Assembly (NCBI GenBank): GCA_039566865.1
Contig: CM076944.1
Location: forward strand, 10,686,501 to 10,750,500
Length of the DNA stretch: 64,000 nucleotides
Direction: 5' to 3'
Source of the DNA: Aurelia coerulea
Lineage: Eukaryota; Cnidaria; Scyphozoa; Semaeostomeae; Ulmaridae
This document shows, piece after piece, positions 23,561 to 35,601 of this stretch. The notes under the pieces were generated by a model. The model made no database searches. It had not been told where the DNA came from and saw only the letters and a list, made by a program, of their open reading frames with translations. The stretch's first letter is position 1. Every line of letters starts with the position of its first letter. The position numbers and the translations under genes were made by a program.

Positions 23561-23596
<36 letters not shown>

Positions 23597-26500
23597 TTGA
23601 ACATAATTTATGGGATACAAATATGAATACAGCAGATGATATAACAAGAGTGTCCGAAAATTCTAAAGTCTTATGCAAATTAGATGTCATGTGAGATTTA
23701 CGATAACGCAAAATTACTCATGCAAAATACTTTAATAGCTCTTCTTCGCAGGCATTTTACGTGACATCTAGTTCGAGACAGACTATATATTCTCTTAGCA
23801 GACTTATATATTGATAGAAGGAAGCTCAAGGGCTGCTGATCTACCACTAGCATCTTACGTATCGTGATCCAGCTACAAAAACGGTTGTGGAGAATTTATC
23901 ACAGTAAAAGTAGAACGGAGAGATGCTACCACAGTAGGATCTACATGCCTAAAATGGGACGAAAACAACTGCCAGAGAGGAATTTGCTTCTGAAAAACCC
24001 TGAAAACATTGGAGATCCATACGCACCTAAAATCCTGTTTTCAGGCCGGGGTGGGTACATGACTTGTGGATGGACGGGAGTGTGCCGCCCGGTTTTTAGA
24101 AAGCTACCCATTTCCAATTAACAAAACTAGCCTTCGTACCCATTATTATGATGAATTTTGGCGGAAAATTACCCATATTTAGCTATTTTTTGGAAAAAAA
24201 TTCAGCCAAACCCACCCATGTTTAAGGAAAATCTGCCCAAAAAGTACCGTTTTTCCAATAATTTTGGGCCCAACAACCCATTCTTACGGGCAGCACATAC
24301 CCGCACCCACAACATGTTATGTGTACCCCCAGGCATTTTTAGTGCACAGATATAGCTGTGATCGACCACAGAAAAATAGCTGATACACATACCCGTTCAT
24401 CGAGTTGCTTGTATAATTTCGATCTCTCTTCGTCAAATTGTTGCCTTTCCTCTTCGCTTAATTCATGGTTGACTACCGTAACAGTTGCTTGCGGAGACTG
24501 AGATACTGGCGTAGTTGCTACAACTTCTATTTGCTGGATTGACTTCTGCTCCTTAACTGATGTACTTCGTTCATGAACTGGAACGTTTTCACCGTTCCTC
24601 CATCGCGCTAGTTCCTTTTCAAGATTATGCAGCATTGCTCTTAGTTTTGCGTTCTTTTCTTTTTCTTTTTCGTATCGCCTTTTCCATTCCTCTGTTTATG
24701 TGAAGAAATATGACAGTCAGATAGGTTAAGAGTAATACGGTGAATCCCCACACATAAGTACCCTCAAGTACCGAATAAACGGGGGGGGAGGGTGAGAATA
24801 ATCGGGGGGGGGGGGGGGGTTGGAAATGGTTCAATATAATAATAATTGGGGGGTTTGGAACAATCGGGGGGGGGGTTGGAAAATTGAGAATAGTCGTTTT
24901 TCGCTTTCTTAGTAAAACACGTATCTAACATGGGTACCACGTATGTAAAACACATATGTAACACGGGTCAGGCAAACAAAGGAGAATAAAGTTAATAAAT
25001 ACAGTAAGTACATTTGCTTAGCAGGAATTATCAAAAAAATTTGTTCTCTATTACTTCTATTTTTCAAAAATTAATAAAAGGGGGGGGGGGTTGGAATAAA
25101 AGTGGGGGGGGGGGGTTGGAAAATTTTTCAAAAATTAAGCGGGGGGGGGGACGATTATTCGGTACTTGAGAGTATCCACAAAATAAGAGACTACGAGCTG
25201 TTCTTCCTAAATTATGTACGTTTTAAAAAAGAACCCCCTGCAGATTGACAACAAAATATGTTTCTATTACAAAGGCGATAGACTGCATCACTTCATATCT
25301 GAATTGATTTTTGTCAATTTGGCTCTGAACCTCCTTCCTGTCCTATTTAATGGGTAAAATTATTGCCAATACTCTAAGTTTATGATTGGTTATAAGGTCA
25401 TTAATAACATGACGAATAACAAATAACAGACTCGATCACACTCAGTTGCAATTAAAGGACCGTAAACTTCAGTATTTCATACGGCTGTCTATCAAAAATA
25501 AAGGTTTTCGTATAAATCTATGAATAGACAAAATCAGGTTTGAGGTTTGTTTGAAAAAGAGGTTTGTTTGAAAAAGAGGTTTGTGAGAAAATGAGGTTTG
25601 TTTACACCAGTTTCAAGTCAAGTGATCAATCTAATGATAAAATATCTTTTGAAATCTTTAACATATTTCGCGTCAAAAAAGCTTGTGCCATGAATGCAAA
25701 AGGTAGTATAATACCAAGAAGAATGGAAAGCCTATCCTACGATGTGGGATACGCTTCACACCCGCCTTAGTATCATAATAAAACCTCCGAAAGAGTATGG
25801 TCACATGATTTGAAACGAGTAAACAAACACTAGCCATATAATCTATTCTGTTCACGTTCCTAAACCCATATCCAATAATATCGTATGCATAGAAAAACAC
25901 CCTCAGCTAAACAATCAGCTTAATATGTAACGTAAACTTTCAAAGGCAATCAATTAAAATGTAATTATTTCCAGTGCAAAGTTTTAGTTTTAAATAACCA
26001 TTTTTGCTTACAAACTACATAAACTTCCTCTAAAAGTGTTAGTTGTACTTGCCTGCAGTTAATTCTTCATTAACGACGACTGTGTTCTTGATAGTCTTTG
26101 CCCTGAAACGAATGCAAAAAATTGAATAAAACAGTGACGAGCAATTTACTTTAATCTTCTCACTGTACCGGGTGAGGCAGAAAAAAGTTCCCGATTTTCG
26201 ATATTCATAGCGCTGAGATTACTTGGTGGATTGGAATGAAACGAACTCTGCTAGATCCGAGAGAGTGAAGTAGTTTTGTAATTCATCTCGCATTTTTATG
26301 AGCACTGCAAATGTAGTTAGTTCCAGGTTACAAACATTTCATGGTTGCGAAAGGCCTAAACGCTTAATCAAATTAGAAAGAGACTCCTGGTACAGAACAA
26401 TAAAGAAATTAAAATTTTTGAAAGGTGAGAGATATCGTCTGCAGATTTATTCCCATGAGATTGAAACTGTTCAGTATTTGTTTGGAAATATATTTCTTGT

Positions 26501-29500
26501 AACTCCTGATAGAGAGGAAATCTCCTTGCGTGTTGTCTGTGTGCCAAGATTCCTTATGATCTGATCAAGCGTTTTAGGTCCTTTTACAGGCATTTCGCAA
26601 CCAAGAAATTTTCGCAAAGTTGAACTTACCAATATTCTCAGTGCCCATAAAAACGCAAGAAAAATAACAAAAACAGTTGGTCTTTCGGCTTTAATCAGGA
26701 TTTGAATCATTAGAATCCATCATGTACTGTGCTATCAATTTTTGAAAGTGAGAACTTCTTTCTGGCTCACCCGGTAAAATCTGCTTTATTTGGTCGGTGG
26801 TTCTAGTTACCTAAATACAGTAAGTGTTGGAGAAAGTAACGCATCATTTCAATTTAATAAAGCCACTTTTGTAAGTGCAATAAAAGAAGACCGTCCTTTC
26901 AAACGACCAAGCTTGCTCATTGCAAACTTAGCAGTAGAATTCTACATACACATTAGCTGCATTAACTACAACAATTGTTAGTTAACCAGAATATAACTTG
27001 CGAAATTGGAAGTAAACAAAAAATACTACATATATTTTTTTTCATATACTCAATCTAAACATTTTTACAAAGACGAATTACCTACGACACTACTTACAAA
27101 ACACTTTACTACACTACAAAGACGATACCCCTAAGAGCAAAATATCGTGACTTACTATATTTCATCATTGATGTGAAGTAAGAACATGATTAAGACTATC
27201 AATGACTGCGTCTTTAAGTGACGTTGTTTAGCGGCCAAAGTCTTCATTTAAATATCCTGAAGGACGTAGCTGTCTCCATTCTTCCGACTGCTTTACATAC
27301 CTCCAGATGTCGTAAACTCTGTCCGTAGCACATTCAACAACCACGGTGGAAAGAGTTTATTTACTCGACTGAGGCCTTCAAATAAAGCAAGCTTCTCCTT
27401 ACCGCGTGTACGAGAATGTCAGACATGGTCATAAAAAGGAGCCCAAATCAATATCATACAACAAATCTAACGGGTCTTTCTTCTTTAGCAGAATCTGCTG
27501 AAGCGTTGGTTCAATCTCGGGTGTCACATCCTAAAACCATATTTTGTTTATTTGCTGGCCATCAATTTTAAGCACCCACACTTACTTTGCTTCATATTGT
27601 TAAAGCGTTCACCTCTCTTCTGAGGCGTCGTCATCTGGTATTCTAGTATTTGTCAACGAAAACTGAAACTGAAGCATCAGTTGCTGATGAGGCCTCAGAA
27701 GTGAGGAAAAAGCCTAAATACTATCAAACAAAGCACGTGTGAGTGTTTATATAATTGGCAAGCAAACGCACAAGGTGAATCTTAGGGAATCTGAAGTAAA
27801 AGGAATTAGCAACATCCCGAACACTTCATGATATATTCAGCTTAGTTCAACACTCAATTTCCATTGGTTTATTTTGAAGTGATATAACGGCATACTTCCT
27901 TCAAACAATTATTCTGTCTTACCTTTGTCCAAAAAGAAGCGTCGATCTCGCCTCTACTTCATTGAATGAAGACGGGGAGCAACAAATCACAATCGTTGTC
28001 CGTGAATTACCACCTATAAGAAAATATGCCATTAAAAGCCAGCAAAATTTTACGAAGTGGCATTTTTTAGTATTCACCTCATCAACCTATTTATTTCACT
28101 CCAGAACAATTTGCCCTAAGAGAAATTTGAATAGTTTGCTTGTCTGCTTACGTTCACTCACTATCATTTTACATTTCATGGATTATGGATACGTCATAAA
28201 AACGTTTAGTTTTAGATTTTTCATAAACAAACCGAGCGACTGAATAAAACAAAACGCCCAGCGGTTGAAAGGCTATTGCTCCCTAAGCATATAAGCAATG
28301 ACATGTTGCAATATCGAATTGAATAGCAAACATGTCTAGAATTTTCAGTTATGTCTAGAATTTTTCCTGGCTGAAATCGGTCACTCTCCGTTCAGATGTT
28401 AAAGGGATTTTCTAGAGAAAGCGTCTTTGGGAAACCTTTAAAAACTTGCTAAAATCATGACAAATTTTCCCAAATATTTTTACATTACAGTAATGACTTG
28501 AACACGCTTTAGCTCATGCTATCCCCTTGGGAGAATGAAAAATTCTTCCCCCTAGTATGAATAACCTATTCAGGGGATCTCCCAAGAGGAAAAAAATGCA
28601 TATCAGTGTCATTGTTGCCAGGAAGGAAAACAAAAGGAATTTTGCTCGTCGTTTTCAATCCTTTTTGCAGGTTTTCAAACAGGCCTTTCTGCAGAAAATT
28701 CTCCATATCCAAGGGAAGACATGGCTGAAAGAATCGCCCACAAAGCGTCACGAGAAAAGGAGTTCAAATGATTTGATTCTGATTTATTGATTTTACCTTG
28801 TTTTGCCATGGTAGCCCCTCAGTTAGAATAACTGATTGACAGGGGGGCCATGCAAAAGCTTGCAATAATTAATAATTTACAATAGATACAAGATTGGTTA
28901 TATAGAACTAAACTAATTTACGAAATGTCATAAAGAAACAAAAGAAAAACGAAAAAAATCTGTTCGGCTCAGGAAAAATCTGGTTTGCATAATCCTTTCA
29001 GGCTACGTGTATGAAAACAGGAGCATTCAAGAAGCTGCTTCCGAAAATTCCACTCTTTATTCAGCAGTTTTTGAACTCGTTATTCTTAATTCTGTCATTT
29101 AACTGTAATATGATGACTTTGGTTGGATTTGTAAGAATTCTGAAATGAAATCAATTGAGTAATGATGCAATCGATGATTTGTATGTCTCGTCAGTTCTGG
29201 CTTGTCTGGATAAGTATACCCCCAGAGCTTCGTTGCGTCTTTTTTCATTTTGGAATATGGGTGACCCGAACGAAGTATAAACGTAATTTTATGATGCTTT
29301 GTGGAATAAAGAGAACAACTACACCAGATCGATTCATATTGCACAATTGCCACCGCAGCCAGATATCAATAACATTGCTTCAAGGTAATGGCAGCATAGG
29401 ACTCAAATCTTTTATATCTTCAAAAAGGTGGGTGTAAAATTCTGTAGCATTTTTCTTTGAATTGAATGGCTTGAAAAGAACTCATGGAACTTTGCTGTAA

Positions 29501-32500
29501 ACCTGCCATGGAACTTCTTGATATCTTGATTTTTTTTCAAAATGGCCGCAATTTAATTGCTTTTGAAAAAAATAATGGAAAATTTTGAAAAAATTTAAAT
29601 CATCGTAAATCCTAAAAATATAGAGGAAAAATTATATAGCCTTCAATAAAACTATAGTTGTTGAAGGTCTACAATATGGTGGCAAGCAGAAATCTGTAGG
29701 CTTTCTGGTTTGGGATTTAGAAATTTGATGACGTCATAGCCTCTAATTTAATAATGCCGCCATTTTGGAAAAAAATCAAGATATCAAAAAACGTTCATGG
29801 CAGATTTACAGCAAAGTTCCATAAGTTCTTTTCAAGCCATTCAATTCAAAGAAAAATGCCATAGAATCTTACACCCACCTTCTCATATCAAACTGTTTGA
29901 AAGATAACGAATAAAATTACCTAAACTTTCTTGTAAAATCCTAGTCATTTTGCTGTCTCGATATGGAACATATTGCTGAAAAGAAAATTATCAAATATTA
30001 TGCATTACAAACAAATCAGTAGGATGTCATTGCGAAAGATTTTGTTTGTGGAATATAATACGGTAATCAAAACTGCAAAATAGAATGTGACAAACTGCTA
30101 CAAAATTGACACAAAGACAACACGTAGACTTTAACATCTGGAGAGGAAATGTGCACACAACAATGACCATTCGATGGCACATATCCCGTAACTGTGAAAA
30201 AAGTCAACATCTCAACGCAACTATGACATTGGATGCCTTCAACAAACTATCATCTCAAAGCAAAAAGAATTTCAAATTGTATAGCTTGTAGATTTGGGCA
30301 AAATGCACAATAAAACCGTTCGATCCAGATTGCCTTCTGGAACATCTGAAAGTCAAATATGCCACACAACAATGCTATGGATATAGTCATTTAGGCATCT
30401 CAAAGTAGCCTACGCGTAGACCCATTATCCCACAGGAGGAAAGGGTCTACGAAACAAAGAGCAAAGGCTTGCTACGGCCGTCCAATTAATGATTCTAATC
30501 CCCTTTTCAAATGATGTGTGAAACGCGTTGAAACCATAGAAAAGAAATATTTCTATGGTTGAAACAAAGGCTGCATAAATTAAGTTTCCAGAAATCTAGA
30601 AACCTCAGTAGCAAGCCTTTGCTCTTTGTTTCGTAGACCCTTTCCTCCTTTGGGATAATGGGTCTACGCGTAGGCTATCTCAAAGCAGCTTAGCTGACCT
30701 TCTTGCGAGTGACTTCCTTGATATAAATATATCCCTGGTGAGACCAGCAAGGATGAATGTTGTATAAAAAAAGATACAAGTTTGAAAAGATAAATGCAAT
30801 TTGAGAGCCTAAAGAATGGCTTTCACACTTTCAGTAAAACAAATATTTCAGAAGAGGGAAGTTCAAAGAATACACAAGAAAGAGCTAATGAATTGATCAT
30901 CGACATGGGAAAAGAAAAAAACGAGAACTTACACTCGCGTCTGAAAGAGCCGATATGACATTTCCTAGAGCCGACAAAGATTTGTTGATATTTTTTGCTT
31001 CATCTAAAACTGTTCCTTCAGCACCAGTCTTGCTAACCTTTGTGGAAAAAGAGGAGTAACTTTTATCATAAAGCATGAATCTTACATCACAATGACCGAC
31101 ATATATTTATCAACAAGCAATATCTTTGCTTTTCGCCTTCATTTTGGAATAACACAAATCCTCGCAAAATCATTGACTTCTTGTAATTAGATAACGATTG
31201 GGCTCCATGACAGCACCTCTGAACAACAAATCTAGTTGTAATACAGTAAACACCTGCGTATAAGAATCTAAATTTTGCAAGTCAGTCTGGGTTATTTTAC
31301 AATGAATACAATGGATTGGATTGCATTGGATTCCTACTAAATGGGGATCTAATTTGACAATTGCAGCCTGTCGCTTCCTAATCCACTATCATTTTACACA
31401 CGGGTGTTAACTGTATTGCTGGTATCAATCCTAAAACATACTAGCATGATATCCTATACAATAACTGTTAATTTTGAAGGATCGCTTCGGCATCTAACAT
31501 GTATGTCAAATGCATGACCAGGACTTCAATATAGTACTATTTAGTCAAAGAAATCCGACACCAATTAGATTTCGTTCAGATAATATTTTTCGTCTTTAGG
31601 TATTTGCCTTCATTGAACAATGAAAACATTCATTTATTTGTGATTGTTGATTAAAATAATCCAAAATTTACCTTTTCGGAGCCTGCCAAATCCACTAGAT
31701 ATAGTTTACCACTAAGTTTCTTCTGCGTTTCCGTATTTTCTTGCTTCACATTAATCAAAAAAATGCTGTGACTTCTAGAGCTATGTTCATTCATATCTGG
31801 AAAGAGCAAAGACAAGTTAAGCAATTTAACCACGTTTTGAAGAATCAAACATGAAGAGATCAATTGCAGTAGCTTGAATTAGCACTATACGCAGATTTCA
31901 AATTGCAAATCAAACAGATCTTATGTTCAATCGTCATCCCCCAGGAGGGGGGGGGGGTACTAGACTTAAATTTGTACGGGGGTGTGCCCACGAAAAAAAT
32001 TTTTTTTACCCTGCTCCAGAATTTTTCGCTCAAAATGATAACCTGTTCTAGAAAAAATTGGTGAAAAGTATACTCAAAAACATGAAATTTGACCAAAAAA
32101 CGACCCGATCTAGCAGAATATTCCCCTTTGACATGTTTTGACAACCTGCTCTAGAAAAATTGCCTCATTTTGATACCCTGTGCAAGAAAAAATTGGTGAA
32201 AACGATACCCTTAAAAACGGCACATCCCCGTCGGACAAATATACTAAGTACCCCCCCCCCCGGGCGTCATCCCCTTTCCAACAGTAGCGCCTAACTGATC
32301 GCTCCCAGGGTTTACGCAACGACAAATAATTCAGTACAATTCAGTGAAATTCAGTGCAATTCAATGCAATTCATGGACCACATATTAAGTATTTGATGAA
32401 CCGTTGAACGATTGGTGTCTACCGAGTGTCTCAAAAAGTACTATAGTTTAAAAAATCACCAAAATTCGACTATACATACAATTTTCTTATTTATTTCTTT

Positions 32501-35500
32501 TGCCAATTATCCAAATGTACAAAAAGATGGTAAGATGTTTGTTTTCTTGACCTAAGGGGTATGGAATGACACGTCCAAAACCCTATTCTGAGCTGTACTC
32601 TTTAAGCAAAAGTGTAAATATTGCCTTAAGGGTCAACATTTTCACATTTTACATCTCGAATGATAGTTTGTGTTTCTTTCTAACATTTGTGATCAAACTA
32701 GAAGCCTAACACCCAAAAAGTGATTTTGCAAACAGATTAAGCTCTTATATATCCACGTGCTGAGCTAAATACAGCAAGGCAAAAATTGATTTATCTTACT
32801 AGTCACGGCAATATGTCTATTCGCTTTTCCTTCGGCAATAACTTCCATCACCTCTTCTGGACTTGAAACAAATCTTTCTGAGGCACCCTGCATACAAGCA
32901 AAAATCATTTAGCCAAAAGTATGAGAAATAATTGCAGACGTTTCTAGCAATTAAAAATACGGAGGTACTTGCTGAAACGAATATCTACAAAAAACCGACA
33001 ATTTGCCTAAAACATTCTTTTCATTTGCTTGGTCCCTTCACTACGTTTATAAGCTAAAAATTTGGGAGTGGTGAAACTTTCCTTGCCTTGTTTACAGCCC
33101 ATAAGCGTGTATACCATACCGGGTGAGTCAAAAAGAGTATCAATTGTTTCAAAATTGCACTGCAAAACGTTCAGTACCCTGGGTACCAGAGCCTAAAAAT
33201 AAAAATAAAAGCTCATTTTTCTCCTTTTTCTTCTTTCTTTTTTAAATATTTAGGTTCTGGTACCCAGGGTAAACATTCAACAGCGATGAACAACTCCAGC
33301 TCAAATACCTGGCTGGCAGTACGTGATCTGCCGATGACAGAGAATAATGAGGTTGCCACGAATAAATTTACCGCCCAAACAAAAAAATCAAAGGCAAACT
33401 GCAAGGACTAAAACACCAGATCCAGGTACTGGCCCGGCCCTATCATGCTTAACTACGGTGAATGGACGAGAACCGCTGCATTCATGGTGGTATGGTCGAA
33501 GGCTAGACTCGCGAGATATTACTAGTTATCGCATTTCATTTTCAAATAAATTCATTTTCAAATATTTATACAGGTTACAGATTTCAGTATAATAGATAAC
33601 TGTTTTACAAATTGACCTGTGCAAAAATAGGAAAGCCTAAATTAAAGAAAATTACAATATATACAATATCTAGATATGGCTTATATGATATACTTGTGAT
33701 CGAGCATAAAAAACTAAATTAAATAGAAAAATAAAATGTACCTCTCATATGGATTTTTTAAAGGTAGCCAGGGACGGTGCCAATTTAGTTTCCGTATTTA
33801 GCTCATTCCATACTTTTGCTCCTCGATAAGAAAATGCTTTTTGACCTGTGCATGTTCTTAATAGAGGTATCTGCAAATTTTGTGTGTCGGTAGAGCGAAG
33901 ATTGTGATCACTACTCTCTGAGCATTTAGTGAAAAGTTCCCCTAAATATTGAGGAGCAAGTGAGTTCAATGCTTTATAGGTCAGCGATGCTGTTTCTTTT
34001 CTGATAAGATCTTTAATTGATGGCCAGCCAAGGTTTTTGAGCAGAGGGACAGCAGAAGCATCGTAAGGACTATTTGTAGTTATTCTTGCAGCTCTATTCT
34101 GGATCTTTTGGAGAGAATTAAGTTTGGTTTCACTACAACAACCCCAAACCGAGCAGCAATAACTAAAATGTGGCTCAACAATTCCTCTATACATTTTCTG
34201 CAGATCACCTGATGGAAGAAATTTCTTGGCATGCTTAATGAGACCGAGAGCTCGTAGTGCCTTAGCCTTAACTTGTTCAATATGGCGATCCCATTGGAGT
34301 TTGTCATCAATTTGAACCCCCAGATACTTTGTATCGGTTATCATATTGATCTTTTGATCACCTATTTCAAAACTAGGCTTAGCGTCAGTCTGCTTTTCGA
34401 TCTTTAGAATATTTGGTCTGGATCCTATTATCAGAGACTGTGTTTTTACAACGTTTAGAGACAGTTTATTGCCATGTAGCCAGTCCTGTAAATTCACAAG
34501 ATCCCGGTTTAAATCATCCTGCAGTTCAGAAAGGCATTTCGAGGAATGCGAAATCGCAGTATCATCAGCGTACATAGTGACCTTTCCTTTCTTTAGGCAG
34601 AATGGTAGATCATTTATATAAATAAGGAACAGAAGTGGGCCAAGACAGGAGCCCTGGGGGACACCACAACCTATATCGTTAATACTAGAGGAGGTGGAAT
34701 TAACCTTGCAGAATTGCTTTCGCTCTTGCAAGTAGGAAGTGAACCAATCAAGCTCTAGTCCACTTATTCCGTATTTTTCTAGCTTCTTCAGTAGGATATC
34801 ATGATTTACTGTATCAAATGCCTTTTTTAGGTCAATGAAAATCAAACCAGTGTACTTGCCCCTATCTATATTCAAATACCAGTCATTTGTGCCAGCCATA
34901 AGGCTGGTGACGACTGAGTGTAAAGATCGAAAACCAGACTGATGCCTGTATATGAGCCTATTACTATCTAAGTAGTCATACAATTGATTATATACTACTT
35001 TTTCGAATGCACGAGACAATACAGGCAACACAGAAATCGGTCTATAGTTAGAACAATCATCTCTCGCTCCGCTCTTGTAAATTGGGGCAACACGCGATCC
35101 CGTATTTTCCAATCTGTGGGAAATTTTCCAGAGAACAAAGACATATTAAAAAGATCGCATAATGATCCGGAGATTAATGGCAAAGCAATCTTTATAAAAA
35201 AGCTTGCGATACCATCACAACCAGAGCCATGCGAAGTCTTCATTTTCTTCATAACTTTCGTTACATCATTCTCTGAAACAGCTTTGAAAGAGAAATTTGT
35301 TACAGCGTTACCCACTTCATACTCGTTGGATAAAAGTGGGTTGGGTTTTTCTGGAATTTTGCCACTCAGTTTATTTCCAATGGTACAGAAAAACTCATTC
35401 ATTGATGAAGCAATCTTTTTGTTGTCTTTAATCGACTCACCTTCAACATTAAGGGACGGGATAGAAGTGGTCTTGCTTCTTTTGTTTATGACTTGGTTAA

Positions 35501-35570
35501 TAGTTTTCCAGGATTTTTTAAGATCCCCATGACATGCAGAAATTTTCTTAGAGAAATATTCTCTTTTCGC

Positions 35571-35601
<31 letters not shown>

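Noticed and set aside
23541..23600. CRISPR-like regular repeat
   Set aside because: It is a 4-base microsatellite in a eukaryotic intron, without spacers.
33415..33503. Working 5S rRNA gene
   Set aside because: Similarity ends before the gene end and the internal promoter region carries changes.
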